From: Anaerohalosphaera lusitana
GTDB taxonomy: Bacteria; Planctomycetota; Phycisphaerae; Sedimentisphaerales; Anaerohalosphaeraceae
Length of the DNA: 64,000 nt
Assembly (NCBI RefSeq): GCF_002007645.1
Contig: NZ_CP019791.1
Location: 372,001 to 436,000, forward strand
Direction of reading: 5' to 3'
Of the stretch, positions 35,674 to 44,424 are shown piece by piece. Both the position numbers and the translations under genes were made by a program. Under the pieces are notes generated by a model. It saw only the letters and a list, made by a program, of their open reading frames with translations. It was not told where the DNA came from and searched no databases. The first letter of the stretch is position 1; each line of letters starts with the position of its first letter.

Positions 35674-37119
35674 CTAGACGGAAGTCTTGCGGAAGTATTC
35701 ATTGACACCGAGAAACGCCGCCGGCGACCATGGCACATTCTTTTCGGGCAGATACTTTTTCAGCCGTGCCTTTACCTGCTCATATCCTTCCTTATCAGCC
35801 AGATTATGCCATTCATTGTCATCACTCTTATGGTCATAAAGCTCCTCGGACCCGTCCTCATAATGAATATAGCGATATCTCTCCGTCCTGACCGCATGAT
35901 TGTTCCTGCCGTACGTCGTTACCGCCGCATAAGGCCAGTCACCCTCAGGATACCTCAGTAAAGGCGTAAGACTGTGCCCCTCGTTTTGTGAGTTGGCCGG
36001 CAGGTTCGCCAGGTCCAGCAGCGTCGGATAAATATCCAGCATCTGAACGGGTTTGCTGCACCTTTGGCCGCCTTTTCCTCCGGGATGCCGTATGATCAGC
36101 GGTGCACGCGTCGCCCGCTCCCATATGGAATGCTTTGCAAAACGGTTCTTCTCGCCCAGATGATAACCATGATCCGACCAGAGCACCACGATTGTATTGT
36201 CTCCATAATCACTGTTTTCCAGTGCATCAAGTATCTCACCGACATAATGATCCACAAAAGTTACACAAGCCAGATACGCCTGGATTATCTCCCTCCACTC
36301 ATCGTTTTCTTTGGCCCATTCGGCAGTCGGCATCATCGGTACCTCGGCGATCCTGCGGCCAATCTCGGGCACGTCGTCCTGGTCGCCCGGCAGATATGCA
36401 GGCGTCTCGATCTCATCCAGCGGGTACATATCGAACCACTTTTGCGGTACGTGCCACGGTACATGCGGCCTCAAGAAACCCGCGATAAGCATGAAAGGCT
36501 TTTCGTGTTTTTGCTTGAGCTTGTCGATGGTCCATTTGGCGGTATGATAATCCGGCATCTGTTCATCTCTGGCCGGGAAGGCCCCCCAGTCGGTAACCGT
36601 GCCCTTACCTTTCCAGTTCATGGCTTCTTCAGGCATGGGACCGAATCCCTTCTTTCGCCCGCCCGAAACATCGAGCGTACCCCTGGGAACATGGTGATGA
36701 AATATCTTGCCGATGCCCATGGTCATGTAGCCGTTCTGCTGGAAATACTCGTGCAGATAAGTACATTTTCGTGTCGCATCGCTGGCGTTCCTGATCTTAT
36801 TGTCGTATATCTGACCATAGATCCCGGTGGTCGAAGGCCGAAGCCCACTCATCAGGCTTGCACGCGAGGGCCCGCAGATAGGTGCCTGGCAGTGCGCATT
36901 GATGAACAGTGTTCCCTGCTCGGCCAGTCGATCGATATTGGGAGTTTTGACTTGCGGATGCCCCTTCATGCACCCGATCATGTCATTAAGATCATCGATG
37001 CAGATCATCAGTACGTTGGGTTGGCTTGGGTTGGCCTTGACCTGGCTGCTCAGACAGCCGCTTGCGGCAATAGCGGTCAGCGACAGACACGACTTCTTTA
37101 AGAACGCTCTTCTGTTCAT
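35674..37119 (-). CDS. Exported Cys-type sulfatase
   Basis: About 481 residues from the ATG at 37119 (AGGGAG 8 nt upstream; the longer frame starts at TTG). N-terminus NRRAFLKKS followed by a hydrophobic stretch ending AASGC looks like a Tat-type, possibly lipoprotein, signal. Metal-binding VLMICIDDLN, then ICGPSRASLMSG with the Cys of C-G-P-S-R that is converted to formylglycine (Cys about 82). Later RPHVPWHVPQKWFDMYP and LWSDHGYHLGEKNRF fit the iduronate-2-sulfatase-like family. It should act on sulfated glycans outside the cytoplasm; maturation needs a formylglycine enzyme not present in the window. The divergent neighbour is an alpha-galactosidase. Confidence 0.9.
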   Translation of the reverse strand: MNRRAFLKKSCLSLTAIAASGCLSSQVKANPSQPNVLMICIDDLNDMIGCMKGHPQVKTPNIDRLAEQGTLFINAHCQAPICGPSRASLMSGLRPSTTGIYGQIYDNKIRNASDATRKCTYLHEYFQQNGYMTMGIGKIFHHHVPRGTLDVSGGRKKGFGPMPEEAMNWKGKGTVTDWGAFPARDEQMPDYHTAKWTIDKLKQKHEKPFMLIAGFLRPHVPWHVPQKWFDMYPLDEIETPAYLPGDQDDVPEIGRRIAEVPMMPTAEWAKENDEWREIIQAYLACVTFVDHYVGEILDALENSDYGDNTIVVLWSDHGYHLGEKNRFAKHSIWERATRAPLIIRHPGGKGGQRCSKPVQMLDIYPTLLDLANLPANSQNEGHSLTPLLRYPEGDWPYAAVTTYGRNNHAVRTERYRYIHYEDGSEELYDHKSDDNEWHNLADKEGYEQVKARLKKYLPEKNVPWSPAAFLGVNEYFRKTSV

Positions 37120-37125
37120 ATCCAA

Positions 37126-37503
37126 ACTCCCTTAAAACATTGCAACATATGCGAAAGTCGCATTCGATCAGCTAACAGCTTGCTTGCGTTTTGACAGTTG
37201 CTCTGAATCTTGCGGGCAAGGAAACGAGGATGAGCCTGGCTATGCAAAAATGCGAACAACTGCCGCGGCTCACGTTCAGAATACCAGTTTATCAAGCATC
37301 AACTCAGGATACAAATGATTTTTTCATGACGTGAAATGTTCGTTGGCGTTGGCCCCATTTAATGGCTCAATGTTTCTTGCGGGCAGCAAACTGCTGAAAA
37401 TATGGCCCTTAGAGTCGCGGAAAAAAGTTGTTGTCGCGACCGATGCGCATTATAAAGATACGTGTGGATAATCAGAATTATAATTTTTTTCGGAGTGTGA
37501 ATT
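37126..37503. other. Divergent spacer, sulfatase / alpha-galactosidase
   Basis: 378 bp that should hold both promoters. An AT-rich box precedes the alpha-galactosidase gene (TATAATTTTTTT near 37480-37493). No operator palindrome or repeat of the window's families was recognised. Nothing else is seen. Confidence 0.4.
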
Positions 37504-38991
37504 ATGTACAGCAGAATCAGCGTAGCGGTACTGGGTTTAATTGCGATCTGTCTAACGGGCTGCGGTCATAAGGTCATGAGCAGAACTTCGCATCCCCTCT
37601 CGCCGAAGATCAACGCGCCTTACCGCGTCGGCATCCATCCGGGCACGCCCTTTATGCACGCGGTGGGAACCAGCGGCCCCGAACCAATGCACTACACCGC
37701 CGACGATCTGCCCGAGGGCCTGCGGATAGACCCGCAAACAGGCATCATCCGAGGCGTGATCGAAGATGCGGGAACCTACACCCCAACCATCACCGCCGAG
37801 AACAAGTACGGCCGAGCGACCCGACAGATCGAAATCGTCGCAGGCGACACCCTCGCCCTAACGCCCCCCATGGGCTGGATGACATGGAACAAGTTTCAGG
37901 GCGACATCTCCGAACAGCTCATCATGGAAATCGCCGACGCCATGGTCGAGACCGGCCTCCGCGACGCGGGCTACGAATACATCATCATCGACGACCTCTG
38001 GCAGGGCAAACGCGACGAAGACGGAAACATCCAGCCCGACCCCGAAAAGTTTCCGTCCGGCATAAAGAAGCTCGCCGACTACGTCCACGCTAAGGGCCTA
38101 AAGCTCGGCATCTATTCCGACGCTGCTGAGTGGACCTGCGCAGGCGCGATCGGCTCGCTCGGCTACGAACAGCAGGACGCCGACACCTTCGCCGAATGGG
38201 GCATCGACTACCTCAAGTATGACTACTGCCACGCACCCAAGGACGTCGAAACCGCAAAGAAACGCTACTCGAAGATCTCCGACGCACTCGACGCCACCGA
38301 CCGCTCGATCGTCCTCGGCATCTGCGAATGGGGCCCGCGCAAGCCCTGGCTCTGGGGCCGTGAAGTCGGCGGCAACCTCTGGCGAACAACCTGGGACATC
38401 CGCGATACATGGGACGCAGGCAGCTACTCCGCGGGCTGCAACGGCATCGTCCAGACACTCGACCGCCACACAGACATCGCAGACCACGCGGGCCCGGGCG
38501 GATGGAACGACCCCGACATGCTCATCGTGGGCCTCTACGGCAAGGGCAAACCCTCCAACGCATGCGGCGCAAGCGGCTGTACCGACCGCGAATACCGCTC
38601 GCAGATGAGCCTGTGGTGCCTGCTTGCCGCACCGCTGACCATCTCTTGCGACGTCCGCGACATGACGCCCGAAACACGCTACATCCTAACCAACGACGAA
38701 GCCATCGCCATCGACCAGGACCCGCTCGGCGAACCCGCCCGCCGCGTTCACAAGGACGGGCCCATCGAGATATGGGCACGACCACTCGCAGACGGCTCAT
38801 GGGCAGTGGGCCTGCTCAACAAGCATGACGAAGAAGCAAAAGACATAACGTTCGACTACGCAATGGTCGACCTGGAAGGCACTGCCGAAGTGCGCGACGT
38901 CTGGGCACACATGGACATGGGCGAATTCACAGATTCGTACACAGACAAAGTAGAACCCCACGAAACCAAACTCATCATAGTAAAACCATAA
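37504..38991 (+). CDS. Lipoprotein GH27 alpha-galactosidase with Ig-like domain
   Basis: 495 residues. Lipobox CLTGC (Cys20), an Ig-like putative sugar/cell-surface domain (about 40-112, LPEGLRIDPQTGIIRG), then the GH27 barrel beginning TPPMGWMTWNKF. Catalytic nucleophile in YLKYDYCHA and acid/base in PGGWNDPDMLIVG. A C-terminal beta domain follows (about 400-495). It should remove alpha-galactosyl groups at the cell surface. The divergently transcribed sulfatase next to it suggests shared use of a sulfated galactan-like substrate, which is inference. A terminator follows. Confidence 0.9.
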   Translation: MYSRISVAVLGLIAICLTGCGHKVMSRTSHPLSPKINAPYRVGIHPGTPFMHAVGTSGPEPMHYTADDLPEGLRIDPQTGIIRGVIEDAGTYTPTITAENKYGRATRQIEIVAGDTLALTPPMGWMTWNKFQGDISEQLIMEIADAMVETGLRDAGYEYIIIDDLWQGKRDEDGNIQPDPEKFPSGIKKLADYVHAKGLKLGIYSDAAEWTCAGAIGSLGYEQQDADTFAEWGIDYLKYDYCHAPKDVETAKKRYSKISDALDATDRSIVLGICEWGPRKPWLWGREVGGNLWRTTWDIRDTWDAGSYSAGCNGIVQTLDRHTDIADHAGPGGWNDPDMLIVGLYGKGKPSNACGASGCTDREYRSQMSLWCLLAAPLTISCDVRDMTPETRYILTNDEAIAIDQDPLGEPARRVHKDGPIEIWARPLADGSWAVGLLNKHDEEAKDITFDYAMVDLEGTAEVRDVWAHMDMGEFTDSYTDKVEPHETKLIIVKP

Positions 38992-39013
38992 ACTGACAAA
39001 ACGCAATTTCCCA

Positions 39014-39046
39014 AAGCGGGTCCGCTCAACAACGGGCCCGCTTTTT
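39014..39046 (+). terminator. Rho-independent terminator of the alpha-galactosidase
   Basis: AAGCGGGtCCGCT...GGGcCCGCTT stem with TTTTT directly after. It lies 23 bp after the stop codon at 38991. Confidence 0.8.
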
Positions 39047-39111
39047 CGATTTGTCAAGAATTATGAACAAACTAAGCAAAGGAGTATTCGCAACATCTTG
39101 CGGGACTCTCC

Positions 39112-39193
39112 AGCCGCATAATTTCACAGTTCGCCGAGAATGGACCCTCCGAAAAGTTCGTCGGAGGCTCGGCTGTTAAATTCTGCGGCGGCT
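39112..39193 (+). repeat. 83-bp dispersed repeat (family 2), copy 2
   Basis: Reverse complement of the copies at 4825-4907 and 55165-55247. It opens with AGCCGCATAATTTCACAG and includes CCGAGAATGGACCCTCCGAA and TCGGAGGCTCGGCTGTTAAA. Its plus strand carries the same MDPPKSSSEARLLNSAAAQ frame from 39140. Confidence 0.85.
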
Positions 39194-39272
39194 CAATTGC
39201 ATACTCGAATTTTCAAACCCGCACACGCCGACTTTTCTTGCATCAAACCCCTATCACGAGTAAAATACTCCC

Positions 39273-39761
39273 ATGAATACGCAAAAGATACAAATTCAAC
39301 CCATCGGCATAATACACAGCCCATTCAAACAGCTCCAGAACATGCCCATACAGCCCAAAGGCGCGCCCGACACCACGGGCACCATCGAGATCTTCGAGCA
39401 ATACGCCCCCGGCTTGACCGACCTGGCAGGCTTCAGCCACATCTATCTGCTCTACCACTTCCACCACGCCCGCGAAACAAGGCTCCGCGTCACCCCGTTC
39501 ATGGACACCGTCACACGAGGCGTATACTCCACCCGCGCACCCGTCCGTCCGAACCACATCGGCCTTTCTGTAGTCGAACTCCTCGAAGTCCAGCAAAACA
39601 TCCTCACCATCAAAGGCGTCGACATCCTCGACGGCACACCGCTGATCGACATAAAACCATACATCGAAAAATTCGACCACCCCCAAAACACCCGCTCCGG
39701 CTGGATGAACCAGGACCAGAAAACAATAAATCAGAAACGCTCCGATAACCGATTCGTCTAG
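39273..39761 (+). CDS. trmO: tRNA (t6A37) N6-methyltransferase TrmO-type
   Basis: 162 residues. IGIIHSPFKQLQNMPIQPKG at the start, the central FSHIYLLYHFHHARE and RGVYSTRAPVRPNHIGLSVVEL, then GVDILDGTPLIDIKPYIEKFD near the end. These are family motifs of the UPF0066/TsaA group. It uses S-adenosylmethionine to methylate t6A at position 37 of certain tRNAs. The gene is short, as expected for the version lacking the C-terminal extension of the enterobacterial protein. The repeat copy upstream leaves little room for a promoter. Confidence 0.85.
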   Translation: MNTQKIQIQPIGIIHSPFKQLQNMPIQPKGAPDTTGTIEIFEQYAPGLTDLAGFSHIYLLYHFHHARETRLRVTPFMDTVTRGVYSTRAPVRPNHIGLSVVELLEVQQNILTIKGVDILDGTPLIDIKPYIEKFDHPQNTRSGWMNQDQKTINQKRSDNRFV

Positions 39762-39794
39762 AGGGCGGCTTACTTGTATGCCGAAAGATAAAAC

Positions 39795-40520
39795 ATGCAA
39801 ATAACTGTGCCGAAAATATTACAAGTTGAGCAATTCGATCCGGCCCAACTTGACGACCCGGTCGCTGCCCGCACCAGATGGAAAATGATCGGCAAGGGTG
39901 GATTCAACCTGCGACACTATCATTTCAAGGACGTTGGTACTAACCGCATGGAATTAAAACCCGGCATGCTGGCCTTAGCTTTCGAGGTGGTTTTCACTTG
40001 GGTGGGTGCGCTTATTATGATTGTAGGAGACTATGACTTCCGCTCACTGATAGCTATCGCCTGCGGTTTTCTGATGGGCTTTCTATTCGTGGCCGCCGAA
40101 AGAATCTATTACATCCTCTGGCCATCAGTATTCGACAAGACGAGCGGTTGGCATTATGAAGGTCGAAAAGCCTTGCACGCTGTCGCGACCATGCGCGACG
40201 AAGAGCGGGCAGGCGCAGTGCAGCTTTCCAGTATCCATGCCCTGCAGATGCTCGAAAACCGCCACAACTGGTGCCGTCAGTACGAACTCAATCTCGTCCT
40301 GCAGGACGGGCGGAGGGTCAGCATCGGCTGGTCCCGGCAAAAGGATCACGCCTGCAAAGCCGCCGACAAACTCGCCGACTTCCTAGAGGTCCCCGTCTGG
40401 AGCAACATTTCAGACACCGTAAGATCAATGCGAATCGCAGGAAGGGCAGTCGGGTCACTGAAACGAAGAATGGGATTGCGAAAGAATCTAAAATGTTCAA
40501 ATGGCTTCGAAGGCAAATAG
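39795..40520 (+). CDS. Tandem paralogue 1 of 3, membrane protein
   Basis: 241 residues sharing a layout with the next two genes: an N-terminal QFDPAQLDDPVAARTRWKM-like segment, one beta-rich stretch, two membrane helices (about 70-105), then FDKTSGWHYEGRKA, a SSIHALQMLE motif and YELNLVLQDGRRVSIGW. The last motifs suggest a cytoplasmic beta domain after the helices. No family name recognised. The stop overlaps the second gene, implying one transcript for the three. Confidence 0.65.
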   Translation: MQITVPKILQVEQFDPAQLDDPVAARTRWKMIGKGGFNLRHYHFKDVGTNRMELKPGMLALAFEVVFTWVGALIMIVGDYDFRSLIAIACGFLMGFLFVAAERIYYILWPSVFDKTSGWHYEGRKALHAVATMRDEERAGAVQLSSIHALQMLENRHNWCRQYELNLVLQDGRRVSIGWSRQKDHACKAADKLADFLEVPVWSNISDTVRSMRIAGRAVGSLKRRMGLRKNLKCSNGFEGK

Positions 40521-41179
40521 AGAAAGGTCGTCCGCGCCCCATCAATATTGATCCTGCGCAGTTCAACGATCCTGTCGCAATAAAGACAGGGTGGGAACCC
40601 GCCTATGACGGCCCTGCAGGCAATGTCAGAATATATACACTAGTGGCTCAGGATGCTCACAAGATGGTGTTCACAATGTCTGGAGCAAGTTATCTATTCT
40701 GGTTTGTATATTTTCTCGCAATAACCTCCCCTTTGATCTTTGGACTGACCAGCGATAACCTGAAGGGTGCTATACCAGTTATTGTAATATTTGCTATACC
40801 CTGCATCCTTTTGATCAGTGTTGGATTTTGGGCGTTTTGGTATTATTCTCGTCCGATGGTCTTTGATAAAAGATCCGGCCTTTACCACAGAGGCAAGCTG
40901 AAAAGTACTGCCTACGGCAAAAGGCAAAAGAAGGACGAGAAAGCGATCCCCCTCGATGACATTCACGCTCTGCAGATCATCCCTAAGCTCGTTCGGGATG
41001 AATCTGATTATTGCTACAATTATGAACTCAATATGGTACTCAAAAACGGTGACCGCAAAAACTTATTGAACGTCGACAGGTTGAAACATGTAATGCCGGA
41101 AGCCAACAGGCTGGCCAGTTTTCTTGAGATACCGGCGTGGAATGCCGTAACAGAAACCGAGGGAGACCCAAAATGCTAA
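40493..41179 (+). CDS. Tandem paralogue 2 of 3, membrane protein
   Basis: About 228 residues from the ATG at 40493, which overlaps the previous gene by 28 bp. Same layout: NIDPAQFNDPVAIKTGWEP, two membrane helices, MVFDKRSGLYHRGKLK, DDIHALQII and YELNMVLKNGDRKNLLNV. It is clearly AT-richer than the first and third copies, so the triplet may not have arisen by simple recent duplication. Role unknown. Confidence 0.65.
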   Translation: MFKWLRRQIEKGRPRPINIDPAQFNDPVAIKTGWEPAYDGPAGNVRIYTLVAQDAHKMVFTMSGASYLFWFVYFLAITSPLIFGLTSDNLKGAIPVIVIFAIPCILLISVGFWAFWYYSRPMVFDKRSGLYHRGKLKSTAYGKRQKKDEKAIPLDDIHALQIIPKLVRDESDYCYNYELNMVLKNGDRKNLLNVDRLKHVMPEANRLASFLEIPAWNAVTETEGDPKC

Positions 41180-41865
41180 AACAACTTTTCCGGAACCTTA
41201 AAAGACTCACCCAACACGAAACTCAGGTCGACCCATCCCGCTTCAACGACCCCGTCGCAATGCATACCAAGTGGACGCCGGCTAAAGGCGGCGGAACGAA
41301 CATGTGCACCCATCGACTCACGACGATCGGCCCTAACCGTGTCGAGATCAAGTCCACAATCGGCGTAAAAATTTTCGCAGCCATATTTCTCATCATCGGC
41401 CTAGCAGTCGGTATCGGTGTCGGCATAGCCGGCGACGGCGAGGAACGATTGTTCGCTTTGATATTAGGCGGCATATTCGCTCTAACCGGAGCCGCACTGC
41501 TCTACTACTACTCCCGCCCCATAGTCTTCGACAAGACCGTCGGCTGGTTCTACAAAGGCAAAAAAGCCGGCCCCGACCTCCTACGCTCTTCCGCCGAACC
41601 ACCCAAAGACGCCGCCCGCCTCTCCGACATCCACGCACTGCAGATCATTTCCGAATACTGCACCAGCCGCGGCAAAAACCACACCACGCACTACTACAGC
41701 TACGAACTCAACATCGTCCAAAAGGACGGCCGACGCATCAACGTCGTCGACCACGGCAAGCTCGACAAACTCACCGACGACGCCAACGCCCTCGCCGCAT
41801 TTCTCGGCGTCCCCCTCTGGAACGCCGAACAGCAAGACGAATACGGCCTCGCAGGCATCGTGTAA
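41173..41865 (+). CDS. Tandem paralogue 3 of 3, membrane protein
   Basis: About 230 residues from the ATG at 41173 (GAGGGAG upstream), overlapping the stop of the previous gene by 7 bp. QVDPSRFNDPVAMHTKWTP at the start, two helices (about 75-110), IVFDKTVGWFYKGKKA, LSDIHALQII and YELNIVQKDGRRINVVDHG. The three products may work together as a hetero-complex or be functionally redundant. Coding strand is C-rich, like the rest of this part of the window. Confidence 0.65.
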   Translation: MLKQLFRNLKRLTQHETQVDPSRFNDPVAMHTKWTPAKGGGTNMCTHRLTTIGPNRVEIKSTIGVKIFAAIFLIIGLAVGIGVGIAGDGEERLFALILGGIFALTGAALLYYYSRPIVFDKTVGWFYKGKKAGPDLLRSSAEPPKDAARLSDIHALQIISEYCTSRGKNHTTHYYSYELNIVQKDGRRINVVDHGKLDKLTDDANALAAFLGVPLWNAEQQDEYGLAGIV

Positions 41866-41893
41866 ATATTTACCACCTTCACTCGGAGTTATC

Positions 41894-44389
41894 ATGCGTC
41901 AATTTGCAAAACTTTCTGCCTTTCTTATCATTCTACTCACCGCCACCGCAACCGCTGACGAGCCCTCCCTCGACATCCGATCAATGATCCAGCCCGTACC
42001 CGAACACGCAAAGCTCCAGCACGATGACTGGTACACCTGGGGCGGCTCAGTCCTGCAGGGCGAAGACGATAAGTTCCACATGTTCTACTGCCGCTGGCCC
42101 AAATCGTACCCCTTCAGCGAAGGCTGGCTCCAGGACGCCGAGATCTGCTACGCCGTCGCAGGCTCTCCCGCAGGCCCCTTCAAACACGTCCGCACAATCC
42201 TCCAAGGCAGAAAACACGACGGCAAACCCTTCGCCTGGGACGCCCGCTCGGTCTACAACCCAACCGTCAAACACTTCGACGGCAAATACTATCTCTACTA
42301 CACCGGCTGCGTCGACCCCGAAACAGACGCAAAACGCGCCGACCGTTCCCGCCTCGTCACGCATCAGCAGATAGGCGTCGTCATCGCCGACAGCCTCGCC
42401 GACCTCGCAGCAGGCAAATACGAGCGAAGCGAAAAATCCATCCTCAGCCCCCGGACCCGCCTCGGTTACGGCCTGGCCGAAGACGACGAGTTCGGCGATC
42501 CTGCCAACATCAATCCCGCCAACATCGTCGTCGTAAACCCCTCCGTCGACCGCCGCCCCGACGGCAAATACATCATGATCTTCAAGGGCTGGAAGAACAC
42601 CAAAGGTTTCTCCCCCGTCCACGGCGTCGCCATTTCCGACACCTCCACCGGACCGTTCGAAGTACAGGACACCAAAGTCTTCGCCGTCAACAAAAACGGC
42701 CGACTCGCAATGGCCGAGGACCCCTTCATCTGGTACCACAAATCCCACCAGCGTTTCTACGGCATCGTAAAAGACTTCCACGGCGGCATCACCGGCTCAG
42801 GCAAATCCCTTGCCCTCTTCGAATCAGACAACGGCATAGACTGGCGCCCCAGCGAACACCTGCTCGCCTCCGACCTCACCATCGAATGGACCAACGGCAC
42901 AACCGAAAAGGCATACCGCCTCGAACGTCCCCAACTCCTGCTCGACTCCACCGGCCGCCCAACCGCTCTCTACGCCGCCTGCCAACTGAAACCCGCCCAC
43001 AGCTTCAACATCCACATCCCACTAGCAAAATCCGACAGCGATAAAACCGCACAGCCCGCCACTGACATGATCCATGAAGCTAAACAGCTCCAGGACCTGC
43101 GCTTCGGAATGTTCATCTGCTGGTCATTCTCCACCTTCAGCGGCTACGAATGGACACCCGGCGTCGAGGACATAAACTTCTTCAACCCCACCGGCTTCGA
43201 CCCCGACCAGTGGTGCGAAGTCGCCAAATCCGCCGGCATGAATTATATCCTCTTCCTCACCAAGCACCACGACGGCTTCTGCCTCTGGGACACCAAAACC
43301 ACCGACCGCAAAGTATCCAACACCATCGCCCTCCAGGGCGTCGACGTACTCGCCGAAGTCAAAAAGGCCTGCGACAAGCACGGCCTCAAACTCGCCCTCT
43401 ATTTCAGCGAAGGCGATTGGAGCTGGTCCGGACGCAAAGACATCCACACCTCCGCCGCAAGACCCGAAACCAAAAAGGCCCAGCTCCGCGAACTGCTCAC
43501 CAACTATGGCCCCATCGAATACATCTGGTTCGACCACGCCGTAGGCACAGGCGGCCTCAGCCACGCCGAAACCTCCCGCTTCGTCAAATCGCTCCAGCCC
43601 CGCTGCTTCGTCGGCTACAACCACGGCAAACAGGACGGCGCTGACATCCGTCTCGGCGAACGCGGCAAACCCGCACCGCTCCACGAAGCAACCGCCGAAT
43701 CAATCGGCTCCTCAGCCCGCGCCGAATACATGAAGGGCCACACCGGCTTCCTCCTCGCAGAGTTCACCTACCCCATCCTCGAAGGCCAGGGCAGACAGAA
43801 TCTCCGCGGCGCACAATGGTTCTACTCCCTACCCGAAAACGACAACTACGCAGCCTCGCCCGAAAAAATATACCGCGACTGGCTCGGCGCCGAAAAGTTC
43901 GGCAATATCTTCTCACTCGACGTCGGCCCGGACCGCTCCGGCAAGCTCCGCGAAATAGACGTCCGCACGCTCCGCAAGGTCGGCCAATACATCCGAGGCG
44001 AGATCGAACTGCCCCCCGAACCGCTAGATATAACCGCTGCTTCGGCCTCAAGCGAATGGAATGACGAACACTCCGCCGAAAAAGCAACCGACGCAAACCC
44101 CCAAACCCGCTGGGGCGCGGCCCCCGACTCCCGCTCAGCCTGGCTCGCCCTCGAACTACCCAACCCCGCAACAGTCTCCCGAGTCGTCATCGACGAAGGC
44201 AACTGGAACCGCATACGCAAGTTCGCCATAGAAGCACGCAAAGACAACCAATGGACCGAAATCGCAACAGGCACCCGCATCGGCCCGGAAAAAGAAATAA
44301 CCTTCCACCCCGTAAAAACCGACAAACTCCGCCTCCGCATCGACAGCGCGACCGAAGTACCAACCATACTCGAATTCAGCATCTATTAG
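41894..44389 (+). CDS. GH43-like / GH29 fucosidase / CBM32 fusion protein
   Basis: 831 residues, signal peptide 1-21. Part 1 (about 25-385) is a five-bladed propeller like GH43-type enzymes (KFHMFYCRWPK, YNPTVKHFDGKYYLYYTG, MAEDPFIWYHKS). Part 2 (about 392-700) is a GH29 alpha-L-fucosidase barrel: LRFGMFICWSFSTFSG, FLTKHHDGFCLWDT and IEYIWFDHA, whose Asp547 sits at the family nucleophile position. Part 3 (about 705-831) is a discoidin/CBM32 sugar-binding domain (SASSEWNDEHSAEKATD, TRWGA). Two catalytic modules in one exported chain suggest stepwise release of fucose and a second sugar from one glycan. Substrate is not known. Confidence 0.8.
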   Translation: MRQFAKLSAFLIILLTATATADEPSLDIRSMIQPVPEHAKLQHDDWYTWGGSVLQGEDDKFHMFYCRWPKSYPFSEGWLQDAEICYAVAGSPAGPFKHVRTILQGRKHDGKPFAWDARSVYNPTVKHFDGKYYLYYTGCVDPETDAKRADRSRLVTHQQIGVVIADSLADLAAGKYERSEKSILSPRTRLGYGLAEDDEFGDPANINPANIVVVNPSVDRRPDGKYIMIFKGWKNTKGFSPVHGVAISDTSTGPFEVQDTKVFAVNKNGRLAMAEDPFIWYHKSHQRFYGIVKDFHGGITGSGKSLALFESDNGIDWRPSEHLLASDLTIEWTNGTTEKAYRLERPQLLLDSTGRPTALYAACQLKPAHSFNIHIPLAKSDSDKTAQPATDMIHEAKQLQDLRFGMFICWSFSTFSGYEWTPGVEDINFFNPTGFDPDQWCEVAKSAGMNYILFLTKHHDGFCLWDTKTTDRKVSNTIALQGVDVLAEVKKACDKHGLKLALYFSEGDWSWSGRKDIHTSAARPETKKAQLRELLTNYGPIEYIWFDHAVGTGGLSHAETSRFVKSLQPRCFVGYNHGKQDGADIRLGERGKPAPLHEATAESIGSSARAEYMKGHTGFLLAEFTYPILEGQGRQNLRGAQWFYSLPENDNYAASPEKIYRDWLGAEKFGNIFSLDVGPDRSGKLREIDVRTLRKVGQYIRGEIELPPEPLDITAASASSEWNDEHSAEKATDANPQTRWGAAPDSRSAWLALELPNPATVSRVVIDEGNWNRIRKFAIEARKDNQWTEIATGTRIGPEKEITFHPVKTDKLRLRIDSATEVPTILEFSIY

Positions 44390-44424
44390 CGATCCCGCGA
44401 CAGACCGACCATAATGCCGAACCC

